Assembly (NCBI RefSeq): GCF_026239675.1
Contig: NZ_JAPIVQ010000003.1
Span: 732,570-796,569 of the forward strand
Direction of reading: 5' to 3'
DNA length: 64,000 nt
Source of the DNA: Pedobacter sp. PLR
GTDB taxonomy: Bacteria > Bacteroidota > Bacteroidia > Sphingobacteriales > Sphingobacteriaceae
Part shown: positions 47,159 to 55,244 of the stretch, piece by piece
How the letters are laid out: each line of letters starts with the position of its first letter
Position numbering within the stretch: position 1 is the stretch's first letter
Translations under genes and position numbers: made by a program
Notes under the pieces: generated by a model
What the model was told of the DNA's origin: nothing
Seen by the model: only the letters and a program-made list of their open reading frames with translations
Database searches by the model: none

Positions 47159-48547
47159 ATGTCAAATCCTCAAGAATTAAAAACAGACCAAAATATATCT
47201 CAGGCGGGTTTTAAACCAGCCGAAGTCAAAACCATAGAAAAGACGTCACTTAAAGATAACTTAGAAAAGCTGGCCAGGGTTGGTGGTTTCGATTTGTTAG
47301 AAGCGACCGTTGATGGCCTTCAGAATTTGAACCCTGAAAGAAAAGCCAGAAAGCAGATCTTCTTAACCGGCGATGAGAAGAAGAAAGAACGCGAAGAGCT
47401 GAAAAAGAAAATTCAGCTTTGGATCGACGTGCTTGAGTCTTCTACTTCTGTTGCAGATATGGTAGAAAAAAGCACTGAAAAACTTGATGTTGCTGAACAA
47501 AATTTGAAGAAAAATATTGGAAAGGCGCTGGAAAGTAGCAGAGAACTGGAGCAAGCTTATAGATCGGTCCATTTATTTTATAAAAATACCGAATCTGATA
47601 AACTTAAAAATGTGGTGCTGTTAAACGCATCAATGGATCAGATTAAAGATTTAGATAATCCCCGCTTTATTGAATATGTTGATGATGAGTTAAAGCAGAA
47701 TTATGACCGTTTAGATCTTCGTAAGAACTATTCATTAATGGTAGTGCCTGGCTACATGGGCTCAAACAAGGTATTAGAAAGATGGGGCAAAATAGCGCAC
47801 AATAACAAAGCAATGCTGGTAACAGATTTTGCCGATCTTGATCAACCAGATGATGTGCTTGATTTATTTACGGCAGCAAATCTTACCGGTGCTGATGCAT
47901 TTAGATCTAATGTGATTATGACTTGTAATTGGTTGGTTGGCCGCGGTAAAGTTGCTGAAGTTGGAGAAGAAGATGATCTTACTGTGCCTGGATCGGCCGC
48001 ACTTGCAGGTAAAATGTACTACACTTTAATGTCGCAGGTTACTGCGGGTAAAAAACATGGTGCAATGAACGAGGTAGATGGTGTAAAATTCGACTTAAAG
48101 AAAAGCGAAATATCACACTTAGAAAGAGTAGGCCTGGTGCCAATGGTTAATGAATATGGGAAAGTAATGGCTTTCTCCGCTAAAACCTTATTTAATGGAG
48201 ATAATATTGGCTTGCAAACTTATTCTGTAGTGCGTGTATTTGATTACATTACTAAAGTATTGTTCGATTTCTTAAACAGGAGAGCATTCGAAAACTGGAC
48301 TTCTAAAACAGAGCAGGATTTGCGTGGTCAAATTGTTAAATTCTTAGATGGAATTCAAGGTGCAGATCGCTTAATTGAAAGATTTAAGATTATGCGCTTT
48401 GAAAGAGATGAACTTCAAAAAGATAGAATCCATTTAGATATCCACATCACACCTTATTTTCCAGCTAAAAGTTTTGTAGTAAAACTTGATGGACATAAAG
48501 GTGAGGATGAAAACACCACCTGGAATACAGAGTACAACCAGCAATAG
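47159..48547 (+). CDS. tssC: T6SS contractile sheath large subunit TssC
   Basis: A 462-residue protein. After a variable helical N-terminus it carries SYSLMVVPGYMGSNKVLERW-like and FADLDQPDDVLDLFTAANLTGAD blocks, NVIMTCNWLVGRGKV, and a C-terminal HLDIHITPYFPAKSFVVKLDGHK, which corresponds to the sheath handle strand of TssC. It sits 18 bp after tssB, and a terminator-like hairpin follows (48566-48593), so the tssO-to-tssC unit may end here. Confidence 0.92.
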   Translation: MSNPQELKTDQNISQAGFKPAEVKTIEKTSLKDNLEKLARVGGFDLLEATVDGLQNLNPERKARKQIFLTGDEKKKEREELKKKIQLWIDVLESSTSVADMVEKSTEKLDVAEQNLKKNIGKALESSRELEQAYRSVHLFYKNTESDKLKNVVLLNASMDQIKDLDNPRFIEYVDDELKQNYDRLDLRKNYSLMVVPGYMGSNKVLERWGKIAHNNKAMLVTDFADLDQPDDVLDLFTAANLTGADAFRSNVIMTCNWLVGRGKVAEVGEEDDLTVPGSAALAGKMYYTLMSQVTAGKKHGAMNEVDGVKFDLKKSEISHLERVGLVPMVNEYGKVMAFSAKTLFNGDNIGLQTYSVVRVFDYITKVLFDFLNRRAFENWTSKTEQDLRGQIVKFLDGIQGADRLIERFKIMRFERDELQKDRIHLDIHITPYFPAKSFVVKLDGHKGEDENTTWNTEYNQQ

Positions 48548-48565
48548 TTTTTGATAGCTGAAAAT

Positions 48566-48594
48566 AAAAAACCAGCCTTAGCGTTGGTTTTTTT
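48566..48594 (+). terminator. Terminator after tssC
   Basis: A 9-bp AT-rich stem AAAAAACCA (48566-48574) with TGGTTTTTT (48585-48593) and a T-run. It is weaker than other terminators in the window but well placed. Confidence 0.6.
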
Positions 48595-48668
48595 ATGGAA
48601 TATGCATGACAATACCAAAATCTTTATAGTTTTGTAATGCATCATCCCGATCAGATTAATCAAAAAAA

Positions 48669-49241
48669 ATGAAACAAGTACTGATCCTGAATGGGGATAT
48701 TGAAAAAAACACATCTACAAATTTCCTGATTAACGCCTATAAGCAAGGTGCAGAAAGTGCTGGCGCAACTGTGAGGGAGTTGGCCATCATTGATCTGATA
48801 TTTAACTCGAACAAACTATTTAACAATAGACAAATTGCCGAGTTGGAGCCCGATTTGCAAAAAGCCTTAACGGCGATTAGGCAAAGTAACCATGTTGTGC
48901 TTTTTTGTCCGGTCTATGTAGATCATATTCCAGCAAAGATTAAAGGTTTTTTTGACCGGCTGTTTATGCCTGATCAGATCTTTACAGCTCAGCAGCAAAA
49001 TGTAAATAACAATTTTAGTGGCCGTTCGGCGAGGATTGTGTCTATCCTGGATGAAGCAACTTTTAAAGAATGGAAAGCAAATAAGAAAACAACTTATCTT
49101 TCTATTAAGAAAGTTGTTTTCGAAAAATGTAAAATGAATCCGGTACTCACTAATACCATTGGAGAATTACATTCCCTGGAAAATCATTACAGTCAGAAGT
49201 GGCTGGCTAAAATGGAAAAGTTTGGTGCAAAGTTGATTTAA
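48669..49241 (+). CDS. Flavodoxin-fold NAD(P)H/quinone oxidoreductase-like protein
   Basis: A 190-residue protein with a flavodoxin-like start MKQVLILNGDIEKNTSTNFLINAY (phosphate-loop-like segment), HVVLFCPVYVDHIPAKIKGFFDRLF (the flavin-binding Pro-Val-Tyr type loop) and a C-terminal helix. It resembles NADPH-dependent FMN reductases and quinone reductases; the substrate is unknown. It lies between tssC and hcp but is flanked by a terminator upstream and a 317-bp gap downstream, so it may be an independent insertion rather than part of the secretion machine. Confidence 0.75.
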   Translation: MKQVLILNGDIEKNTSTNFLINAYKQGAESAGATVRELAIIDLIFNSNKLFNNRQIAELEPDLQKALTAIRQSNHVVLFCPVYVDHIPAKIKGFFDRLFMPDQIFTAQQQNVNNNFSGRSARIVSILDEATFKEWKANKKTTYLSIKKVVFEKCKMNPVLTNTIGELHSLENHYSQKWLAKMEKFGAKLI

Positions 49242-49558
49242 TCAGTATCTTTTTTTATAAAGTTGTGCCCTAAAAGGCTACATGCCGGGGGAAATTACTA
49301 CAGTTATTTTGGTGATGTAGTATAATCCTGTATTTTTAATATTAAAAATAACTAAAAATCTTTCCACATATTTTCTTTAATAAATATTCGTTTTTCAAGT
49401 TGTTTAGGTTGATTTAGGAGTTTTGTTGCCATTTTTAAAATAAGCTTATTCCTTGTGTATGAGCAGTTAATCTAATAGTTGGCCTGATATTTGGTTTGAA
49501 TTGATCCGGTAGTGGATGCTACAATAATCAATTTTTTTAACCTTTAAATTTTAAGACT
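49242..49558. other. Intergenic region upstream of hcp genes
   Basis: 317 bp without a supported gene. It contains a perfect 20-bp AT palindrome at 49331-49350 (TATTTTTAAT and its complement). GATATTTG near 49488 is one mismatch from the -7 box TANNTTTG, but no well-spaced TTG precedes it. This is the likely promoter region for the two hcp genes and possibly vgrG. Confidence 0.45.
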
Positions 49559-49954
49559 ATGGCTTTCAAAGCTAGATTAAATTTATCAGGCAAGGAGTAC
49601 GATGTGCTTCATTGTGCCTATTCATTAAACCGTGACGTAGATGCTAAAGGAAGACCATCTTCCGGAGTTTACGGCGGTACCATCGACATTGAGATCGAGT
49701 CAACGGAAGACACCTCAATTGTAGAGGCGATGGTAAACAACCAGTACAAACCCATTTCAGGAACACTTCTGATCAAGAAAACTGATGAAGATGCCAAAAT
49801 GAAAGAAGTTAATTTCGAGGATGGCTACATTGTTAAATATTCCGAAGGGATAAACATTGTGGGCGATCACCCGATGACACTCAAGTTCCAGATTTCTGCT
49901 CGTAAGCTTAAATTAGGTAGCGCTGAGCACCTTAACGATTGGCCAAAAGTTTAA
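49559..49954 (+). CDS. tssD: T6SS tube protein TssD (Hcp) 1
   Basis: A 131-residue Hcp of the Bacteroidota type: MAFKARLNLSGKEYDVLHC, then SLNRDVDAKGRPSSGVYGG, DIEIESTED and C-terminal ARKLKLG plus NDWPK. Hcp hexamers stack into the inner tube and can carry small effectors. A second gene of identical length and very similar sequence starts 45 bp later. Differences cluster at residues 10-22 and 70-105, so the tube may be mixed or cargo-specific. Confidence 0.93.
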   Translation: MAFKARLNLSGKEYDVLHCAYSLNRDVDAKGRPSSGVYGGTIDIEIESTEDTSIVEAMVNNQYKPISGTLLIKKTDEDAKMKEVNFEDGYIVKYSEGINIVGDHPMTLKFQISARKLKLGSAEHLNDWPKV

Positions 49955-49998
49955 CGAAAGGCCACAATTATCCATCTTTCAACATTAATAAAATTATC

Positions 49999-50394
49999 AT
50001 GGCATTTAAAACCCGTTTAAACTTAGGATCAAAGGAATTTGATGTACTACAGTGCAGCTTTTCACTAAACAGAGATGTTGACGCAAAAGGCCGTCCATCA
50101 TCTGGTGTTTATGGTGGTACCATCCACATCGAAATCGAATCTACTGAAGATACTTCAGTGATCGAATCAATGGTTAACAATCAATATAAGCCTCTTTCCG
50201 GAACATTGGTGTTCAAAAAAGGAGAAGAGGATTCAAAAATGAAAGAACTGTCTTTTGAAGATGGTTATATCATCCAATATAACGAAGGTATTGCGGTAAA
50301 CGACAAGACACCAATGACCTTAAGTTTTGTGGTGTCAGCCCGTAAGCTAAAGCTGGGCAACGCAGAACATGAAAATGATTGGCCTAAATCTTAA
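49999..50394 (+). CDS. tssD: T6SS tube protein TssD (Hcp) 2
   Basis: A 131-residue paralogue of the preceding Hcp (MAFKTRLNLGSKEFDVLQC, the same RDVDAKGRPSSGVYGG core, ending NDWPKS). I start at the ATG at 49999, which aligns with copy 1; an upstream in-frame Met at 49939 lies within the end of copy 1 and is not used. The tandem pair is probably one transcript, ending at the hairpin at 50419-50444. Confidence 0.93.
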   Translation: MAFKTRLNLGSKEFDVLQCSFSLNRDVDAKGRPSSGVYGGTIHIEIESTEDTSVIESMVNNQYKPLSGTLVFKKGEEDSKMKELSFEDGYIIQYNEGIAVNDKTPMTLSFVVSARKLKLGNAEHENDWPKS

Positions 50395-50418
50395 CTATTT
50401 AGCGCATAAAATCAATCG

Positions 50419-50444
50419 AAGCGACTGGTTCAGGCCAGTCGCTT
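50419..50444 (+). terminator. Terminator after hcp 2
   Basis: A perfect 10-bp stem AAGCGACTGG (50419-50428) with CCAGTCGCTT (50435-50444), a 6-nt loop, followed by TT. It separates the hcp pair from vgrG, about 250 bp downstream. That interval (50445-50693) shows no supported gene. Confidence 0.82.
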
Positions 50445-50693
50445 TTAGTTCGTTCATGTTTTTTACCGGACTAAATTTTAGGTCTTAAAATACATTATTA
50501 ATGTCTTTAAGGTTTTGCTATGTCAACTCAAAAAAAATAAATCTAAGCTTAAGCTATGTCTAACCACCTCCAAAAAACTTCATTAAAAAACGATCACTGG
50601 TATCAAGGTAATAGGTGCCTGGAATGGGCGGCGCGCATACAAATTCATAATATAATTTTCGGGTAATTGTTGTGATCATGATTTATAATTAAT

Positions 50694-52556
50694 ATGGAAA
50701 AGAAACTAATTACAGAAATCAATATTGAGGATAAGGAAATTACACATTTTGCTTCCTTTAGCTTGCAACAGGCTTTTAATGATCATCATTATTTCGAATT
50801 GCGTTTTAACCATGATCAGATGGGGGCGCCTGGTTTAATCAGCTTAGATGATAGTCGCGATTTTGTAGGTAAAACCTTAACTGCATCTTTTGGTCATTCC
50901 CCGGAAGGCATGCAGAATTTTGTGGGTTTGGTATCTAAAGTTGAGCTGTCGCAAAGTCATGGCTACCATGGGATTTTAATTGTAAGTGGTTATAGTCCTA
51001 CGATTTTGATTGACCGTGGGCCAGATTTAGGTTCTTATTTAGACAAGGATCTAAATGAAATTGTAAAATTAGCAACGAAAGATACGCCAGCCAATGATTT
51101 AAAAGTTGTGGCCAATGCGTCCAGAACTACATCAATTGATTACCTGATCCAATATAGGGAAAGTGATTTTGCATTCCTTAACCGGCTTTCGGCCGAGTAC
51201 CATGAGTGGTTTTTTTATGATGGTAAGCAACTCAACTTTGGCAAACCCAACGAACAAAAAGAGATAGCGCTATTTTACGGAAGAGATGTTCAGGAAATGC
51301 AATATGCGATGGAAATAGCGCCGATTAAAAATAAGCGGTTCTCTTATAATCCAAAGCAAAATGAAATGTTGTTGAGCGAGAGTACCGGTAAGGCAGAGGG
51401 TACACCTGATTTATCACATGCGATTAAAGCATCAAACCTTACTTTTAGTAAAACCTTCAACCAACCTTCGTTAATCAGGGTAGATAACAGCAACGACATT
51501 AAAAACCTGGTAGAAAACGAAGAGAAAGCCAATACTAGTGAGCTTTTAAAAGTTACAGCCAGGGGCGATAATGCCGGACTTAGCATCGGTAGCATCGCTG
51601 AAATTACGATGAGTATTCGTAAAGAACTGGCCTTTAAATCAGAAAGTTTGGGTAAATTTTTGATTACCAGTATCAAACATCATATCGATGAAAATGGTAA
51701 GTACCATAACACTTTCGAAGGGAAAATATCTACTACCGAACGCTTATTGGTTAAAAACTTCGAAAAACCACATCCAGATATGCAGTTGGCAGATGTGATT
51801 GATAATAACGATCCACAGGGCCAGGGCCGTATTAAGGTGAAATTTAAATGGGAATGTTTAACCAACGATGTAACCGAATGGCTGCGTGTGGTTAGCCCTA
51901 GTGCAGGAGTAGGAGATAGGGGGAATAACCGTGGATATTTTGCTATACCAGAGGTTGATGATCAGGTGATGATCGCTTTTGAAGAAGGAAATATTGCACG
52001 ACCGGTAGTAATGGGAAGTGTGTATCATAGTTCCAGTGTAGATAGTAGTCCCTTAATTAAAAATCACCTTAAAAGTATCATCACCAGAAGTGGGCACCTG
52101 ATTGAGTTTGATGATGATCCGAATACTCAGGGGATAAAAATTACTGATATACACAGCAACATTATCCATATCGATACCAAGGGGAATAACATCACCATTA
52201 CGGCTTTGGAGAACATGACATTAAACTGCAAGAATATGCAAATTAATGTACAGGAAAACATGGGTGTGCAAGTGGGTAAAGATCAATCTACCAACGTTGG
52301 AGAGAATCAAACAGTCTCGGTCGGGAAAGATATAACCACTTCTGCGGGGAATAATTTTTCGTTAACTGCTACCGGAGATATTCAAGAAAGTTCTGATAAC
52401 CGAACAGAGATGGTAAGCAAAGATTTTTTAAGACACTCAGAAACATCCAACGAGCTGGCAAGTGAGATAACCGTTTTTAGTCAACGAGAAAATATGACGC
52501 TTCAGAGTGGGAAAATTGTGGAGATCAATAGTGCTGAAAAATCAAAAATGTTTTAG
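50694..52556 (+). CDS. tssI: T6SS spike protein TssI (VgrG)
   Basis: A 620-residue VgrG: gp27-like domain (about residues 1-360; IDYLIQYRESDFAFLNRLSAEY is the hallmark), gp5 OB-fold (about 370-450; NDPQGQGRIKVKFKW, SPSAGVGDRGNNRGYFAIPEVDDQVMIAFE), and a C-terminal gp5-like beta-helix (about 450-620) with repeats such as VGKDQSTNVGENQTVSVGKD. There is no enzymatic C-terminal extension, so cargo is probably delivered by partner proteins encoded just downstream. The next gene begins 3 bp after the stop. Confidence 0.93.
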   Translation: MEKKLITEINIEDKEITHFASFSLQQAFNDHHYFELRFNHDQMGAPGLISLDDSRDFVGKTLTASFGHSPEGMQNFVGLVSKVELSQSHGYHGILIVSGYSPTILIDRGPDLGSYLDKDLNEIVKLATKDTPANDLKVVANASRTTSIDYLIQYRESDFAFLNRLSAEYHEWFFYDGKQLNFGKPNEQKEIALFYGRDVQEMQYAMEIAPIKNKRFSYNPKQNEMLLSESTGKAEGTPDLSHAIKASNLTFSKTFNQPSLIRVDNSNDIKNLVENEEKANTSELLKVTARGDNAGLSIGSIAEITMSIRKELAFKSESLGKFLITSIKHHIDENGKYHNTFEGKISTTERLLVKNFEKPHPDMQLADVIDNNDPQGQGRIKVKFKWECLTNDVTEWLRVVSPSAGVGDRGNNRGYFAIPEVDDQVMIAFEEGNIARPVVMGSVYHSSSVDSSPLIKNHLKSIITRSGHLIEFDDDPNTQGIKITDIHSNIIHIDTKGNNITITALENMTLNCKNMQINVQENMGVQVGKDQSTNVGENQTVSVGKDITTSAGNNFSLTATGDIQESSDNRTEMVSKDFLRHSETSNELASEITVFSQRENMTLQSGKIVEINSAEKSKMF

Positions 52557-52559
52557 GTT

Positions 52560-52733
52560 ATGGCAATAATTAAGCGGTCGAAAAATATGACGATAAAAGT
52601 TAGTGCTGATTACGTGCTCCGTGTAGAAAAGAAACTTGAGAAGGTTGCCGATCAGGTGAATATCGAAGCAGCACACAATAATCTAACATTAGCATGTAAC
52701 AAAAAGATTGTAGGCAGGGGGAATAAAACATGA
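52560..52733 (+). CDS. 57-aa small protein between vgrG and DUF2931 gene
   Basis: ATG at 52560 to TGA at 52731, a 57-residue basic protein (starts MAIIKRSKNMTIKVSADYV, ends KIVGRGNKT). It begins 3 bp after vgrG and its stop overlaps the next ATG as ATGA, strong signs of a real coupled gene. The pattern VNIEAAHNNLTLACNKKI resembles beta-helix repeats in the VgrG tail (ENMTLNCKNMQI). It could be a tip extension, cargo adaptor or remnant. No family is recognised. Confidence 0.6.
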   Translation: MAIIKRSKNMTIKVSADYVLRVEKKLEKVADQVNIEAAHNNLTLACNKKIVGRGNKT

Positions 52734-53851
52734 AAAAACAAGGTGAATTATATTTTCTGTTTTTTTTAATAGTACTAACCATAATAAGTTGTAAAGCACA
52801 AAATATGGACGAAAAATTTGATTGGTCGGGTAAACTGTCTGCCCCAGAGGAATACCCGATAGAAGTTGTACAGGGCGAAATTTCTGGGGAAGGTTATGGA
52901 CAGAGTTTCGGTCATTTTGGTATCCATACTCCTGGTTGGGGTAGTGGAGGACGTACGGTAGGCGCAGGCCCTGATACCAAACACTTGCCCGATTATCTGG
53001 GTATTACCTGGATATCATTTGCAGAAAAAAAGGTGTACTCAGGCCAGTTTACCCTGCCCAAAGATAAGATATTGGCACTGTTTAAAAAGGGTTTTCCTGA
53101 CATTACAGACACATCAAAAACAAGCACATACAATACTTTTGTTGTGGGCTTGGCACCGAAAGGCCATATTAGCCTCTGGGTTGGCGAAGGCTCTGGCAAC
53201 CAGGTAGAAGTGGCCACCTTTAAAGCAGAGGAAGCCCATATAGATACTGCTAAGGTTCTAGAGGAAGATAAATATATGTTCACGAAAAAATATGTGGATT
53301 ATGTGTTGCAAGACACAATGATCGTAAAACCAGAAATACAGGAGAAAATAAAGCAACACGGCTATCCCAATCCCAGTATCTATTTAGTTGACTACCGAAA
53401 AAAGTATAACTGGCAGCCTAGGTTTGTACTCCCAAATGGCTTCAAGGTGAAAAACTGGTGGGCGATGATGTGTAATGGGGAGAGAGAATATATTCCAGTC
53501 GGAAGTAATTCATTGCCATTGGCAGAAAGAGCTTTACCTTATTTTATAAACTTGAAGTTTGAAGATTGGCATGGAAATAAGTATGAGAGTTTTATGGTAC
53601 TAACCGGCGACCAAGGATATCTTCGAAAGTACTTTGATGACGGCGATAGTAAAGAGATTCCTTTAGATTTTGAGGGTGGCGAAGTAGAACAGCTATTTGG
53701 GGCACTTCCCGATAAAAACAGCCCCATCGAATTAATCATCGAAATAGATCCGCAGAAAAAGGCCGTCATTATAAGCTTAGAGCAAGGAAACATCAAAAAA
53801 CAAATAGAAAAAGTGCATTATCATATCAATAACTATGGCAGTGAATATTAA
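52730..53851 (+). CDS. DUF2931-like lipoprotein 1 (candidate immunity protein)
   Basis: A 373-residue protein with a lipoprotein signal (LFFLIVLTIISC, acylated Cys near residue 21). The mature start EKFDWSGKLSAPEEYPIEVV is the DUF2931 opening pattern and is nearly repeated in the gene at 61961. Further blocks include FAEKKVYSGQFTLPKDKI and VGLAPKGHISLWVG. DUF2931 proteins are frequent beside Bacteroidota T6SS genes. Its 3' end overlaps the lipase gene by 17 bp, so it is a good candidate for the cognate periplasmic immunity protein; this is inference. Confidence 0.78.
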   Translation: MKKQGELYFLFFLIVLTIISCKAQNMDEKFDWSGKLSAPEEYPIEVVQGEISGEGYGQSFGHFGIHTPGWGSGGRTVGAGPDTKHLPDYLGITWISFAEKKVYSGQFTLPKDKILALFKKGFPDITDTSKTSTYNTFVVGLAPKGHISLWVGEGSGNQVEVATFKAEEAHIDTAKVLEEDKYMFTKKYVDYVLQDTMIVKPEIQEKIKQHGYPNPSIYLVDYRKKYNWQPRFVLPNGFKVKNWWAMMCNGEREYIPVGSNSLPLAERALPYFINLKFEDWHGNKYESFMVLTGDQGYLRKYFDDGDSKEIPLDFEGGEVEQLFGALPDKNSPIELIIEIDPQKKAVIISLEQGNIKKQIEKVHYHINNYGSEY

Positions 53852-55229
53852 ATTTGGCACTTATACTCCTCCACCGAAAGATAAAGAACAAGTATTAGTT
53901 GTTAGAGCTGTTTTTTTCGATGGCACACTGAATAATAAAACCAATACTGAAGGTAGGCTAGCTTATCATAAAGAGAGTAAGTGGGAGGAGATCAGTGATT
54001 CAGATGGGAAAAAATCGAAAGCTTATAGGAAATATGGAATTGATGATGAAAAAAGCAGTTACCAGAACGAATATAGCAATGTGGCCCGTATTTGGGAAGG
54101 TTACAACGATAAACAAAGTGTATACGTAGAAGGTATGGGCACTACTGATATAGGCGATGATGATATACCTGGTTATGCTTTTGGTGCTGGCAAAACAGGT
54201 ATAAAAGCCCGTGTAGACAAAGGATGCATGCTTTTGGTAACTACATTACCAAAAGGGGAAACAATAACTGTACTTAAGCTTGATGTTTTTGGCTTTAGCC
54301 GTGGCGCTACCGCTGCCAGGCATTTTGTTTCAGAGGTAAGCAAAGCAGAGATTAAAGGTGTAAATCCAACACCTGCCTATGGTTACCTGGCTAAATATTT
54401 AAAAGACAAGAAAATAACTGTAGAAAAACTGGAAATCCGTTTTTTGGGTATTTACGATACCGTTTCTTCTTACGAGCCCAAAGCGACGTCTGTAGTATCG
54501 ATAGATGCCATAAGCCACAATTTTAAAAACGATGTAGCAGAACTGAGCTTAAATAACATACAAAAGGCTAAATGTGTATTGCATTTAACCGCAGAAAATG
54601 AGCACAGAGAAAATTTTGCACTTACACATGCGCATACCGGGCTGGAGCGGAGCCTCCCTGGGGTACATTGCGATATTGGAGGCAGTTATACCAGTGGCAC
54701 GGAAAAGGTTGCTATAATTTTAGAGGGTTCAAAATACCAGTTAGAGGCAGAAAAAAACAGATTGGTGCAGCAGGGTTGGTATTTAGATGAAGAATTTGCT
54801 ATTAGTTTTTGGGGCCCTAATCATGAACTATCAGGCAAGCGCAGGCTTAAACATACCTATAGTTATGTTCCCTTGCATATTATGGTTGATTATGCAAAAC
54901 AATTTGATAATGCTATATCTATTAATAAAAAATTGTTAGAAGAAATTAAATATGATATTTCCAACGATCAATTATTGGTAAGGGCGAGAAAAAAACTTAA
55001 AAACTATGTTTTTAATAACGGAAATGCGTACACCTTTAAATGGTTTAAAGATGTACACTTGAAATATAAAGGTGTAAAAACAAATGAGCCCAGGTACGCT
55101 GAATACCAGCGTGAACTGCAAGAGCAAAAAGATTTACGTGCCTTAAGACATGGGTATCTTCATTGGTCGGCCAATTATAAAGGTGTGGGAATGGACCCCA
55201 CACCAGATAGAGTGAGAGTCCCTTATTAG
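53835..55229 (+). CDS. DUF2235 (Tle1-like) phospholipase, probable T6SS effector
   Basis: A 464-residue alpha/beta hydrolase. LVVRAVFFDGTLNNKTNTEG is the DUF2235 opening. The nucleophile elbow is GFSRG with Ser155, then FLGIYDTVSSYEP (Asp208) and LPGVHCDIGGSY (His278), the usual Ser/Asp/His layout. Family member Tle1 effectors cleave phospholipids in target cells. It has no signal peptide, as expected for a T6SS cargo. It is encoded right after vgrG and a lipoprotein and overlaps the latter by 17 bp. Confidence 0.9.
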   Translation: MAVNIKFGTYTPPPKDKEQVLVVRAVFFDGTLNNKTNTEGRLAYHKESKWEEISDSDGKKSKAYRKYGIDDEKSSYQNEYSNVARIWEGYNDKQSVYVEGMGTTDIGDDDIPGYAFGAGKTGIKARVDKGCMLLVTTLPKGETITVLKLDVFGFSRGATAARHFVSEVSKAEIKGVNPTPAYGYLAKYLKDKKITVEKLEIRFLGIYDTVSSYEPKATSVVSIDAISHNFKNDVAELSLNNIQKAKCVLHLTAENEHRENFALTHAHTGLERSLPGVHCDIGGSYTSGTEKVAIILEGSKYQLEAEKNRLVQQGWYLDEEFAISFWGPNHELSGKRRLKHTYSYVPLHIMVDYAKQFDNAISINKKLLEEIKYDISNDQLLVRARKKLKNYVFNNGNAYTFKWFKDVHLKYKGVKTNEPRYAEYQRELQEQKDLRALRHGYLHWSANYKGVGMDPTPDRVRVPY

Positions 55230-55244
55230 GTTTTTACTGAAGGT

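Noticed and set aside
50556..50666. 36-codon frame (MSNHLQKTSLKND start) before vgrG
   Set aside because: No ribosome-binding site, coupling or recognisable pattern; likely chance in an intergenic stretch.
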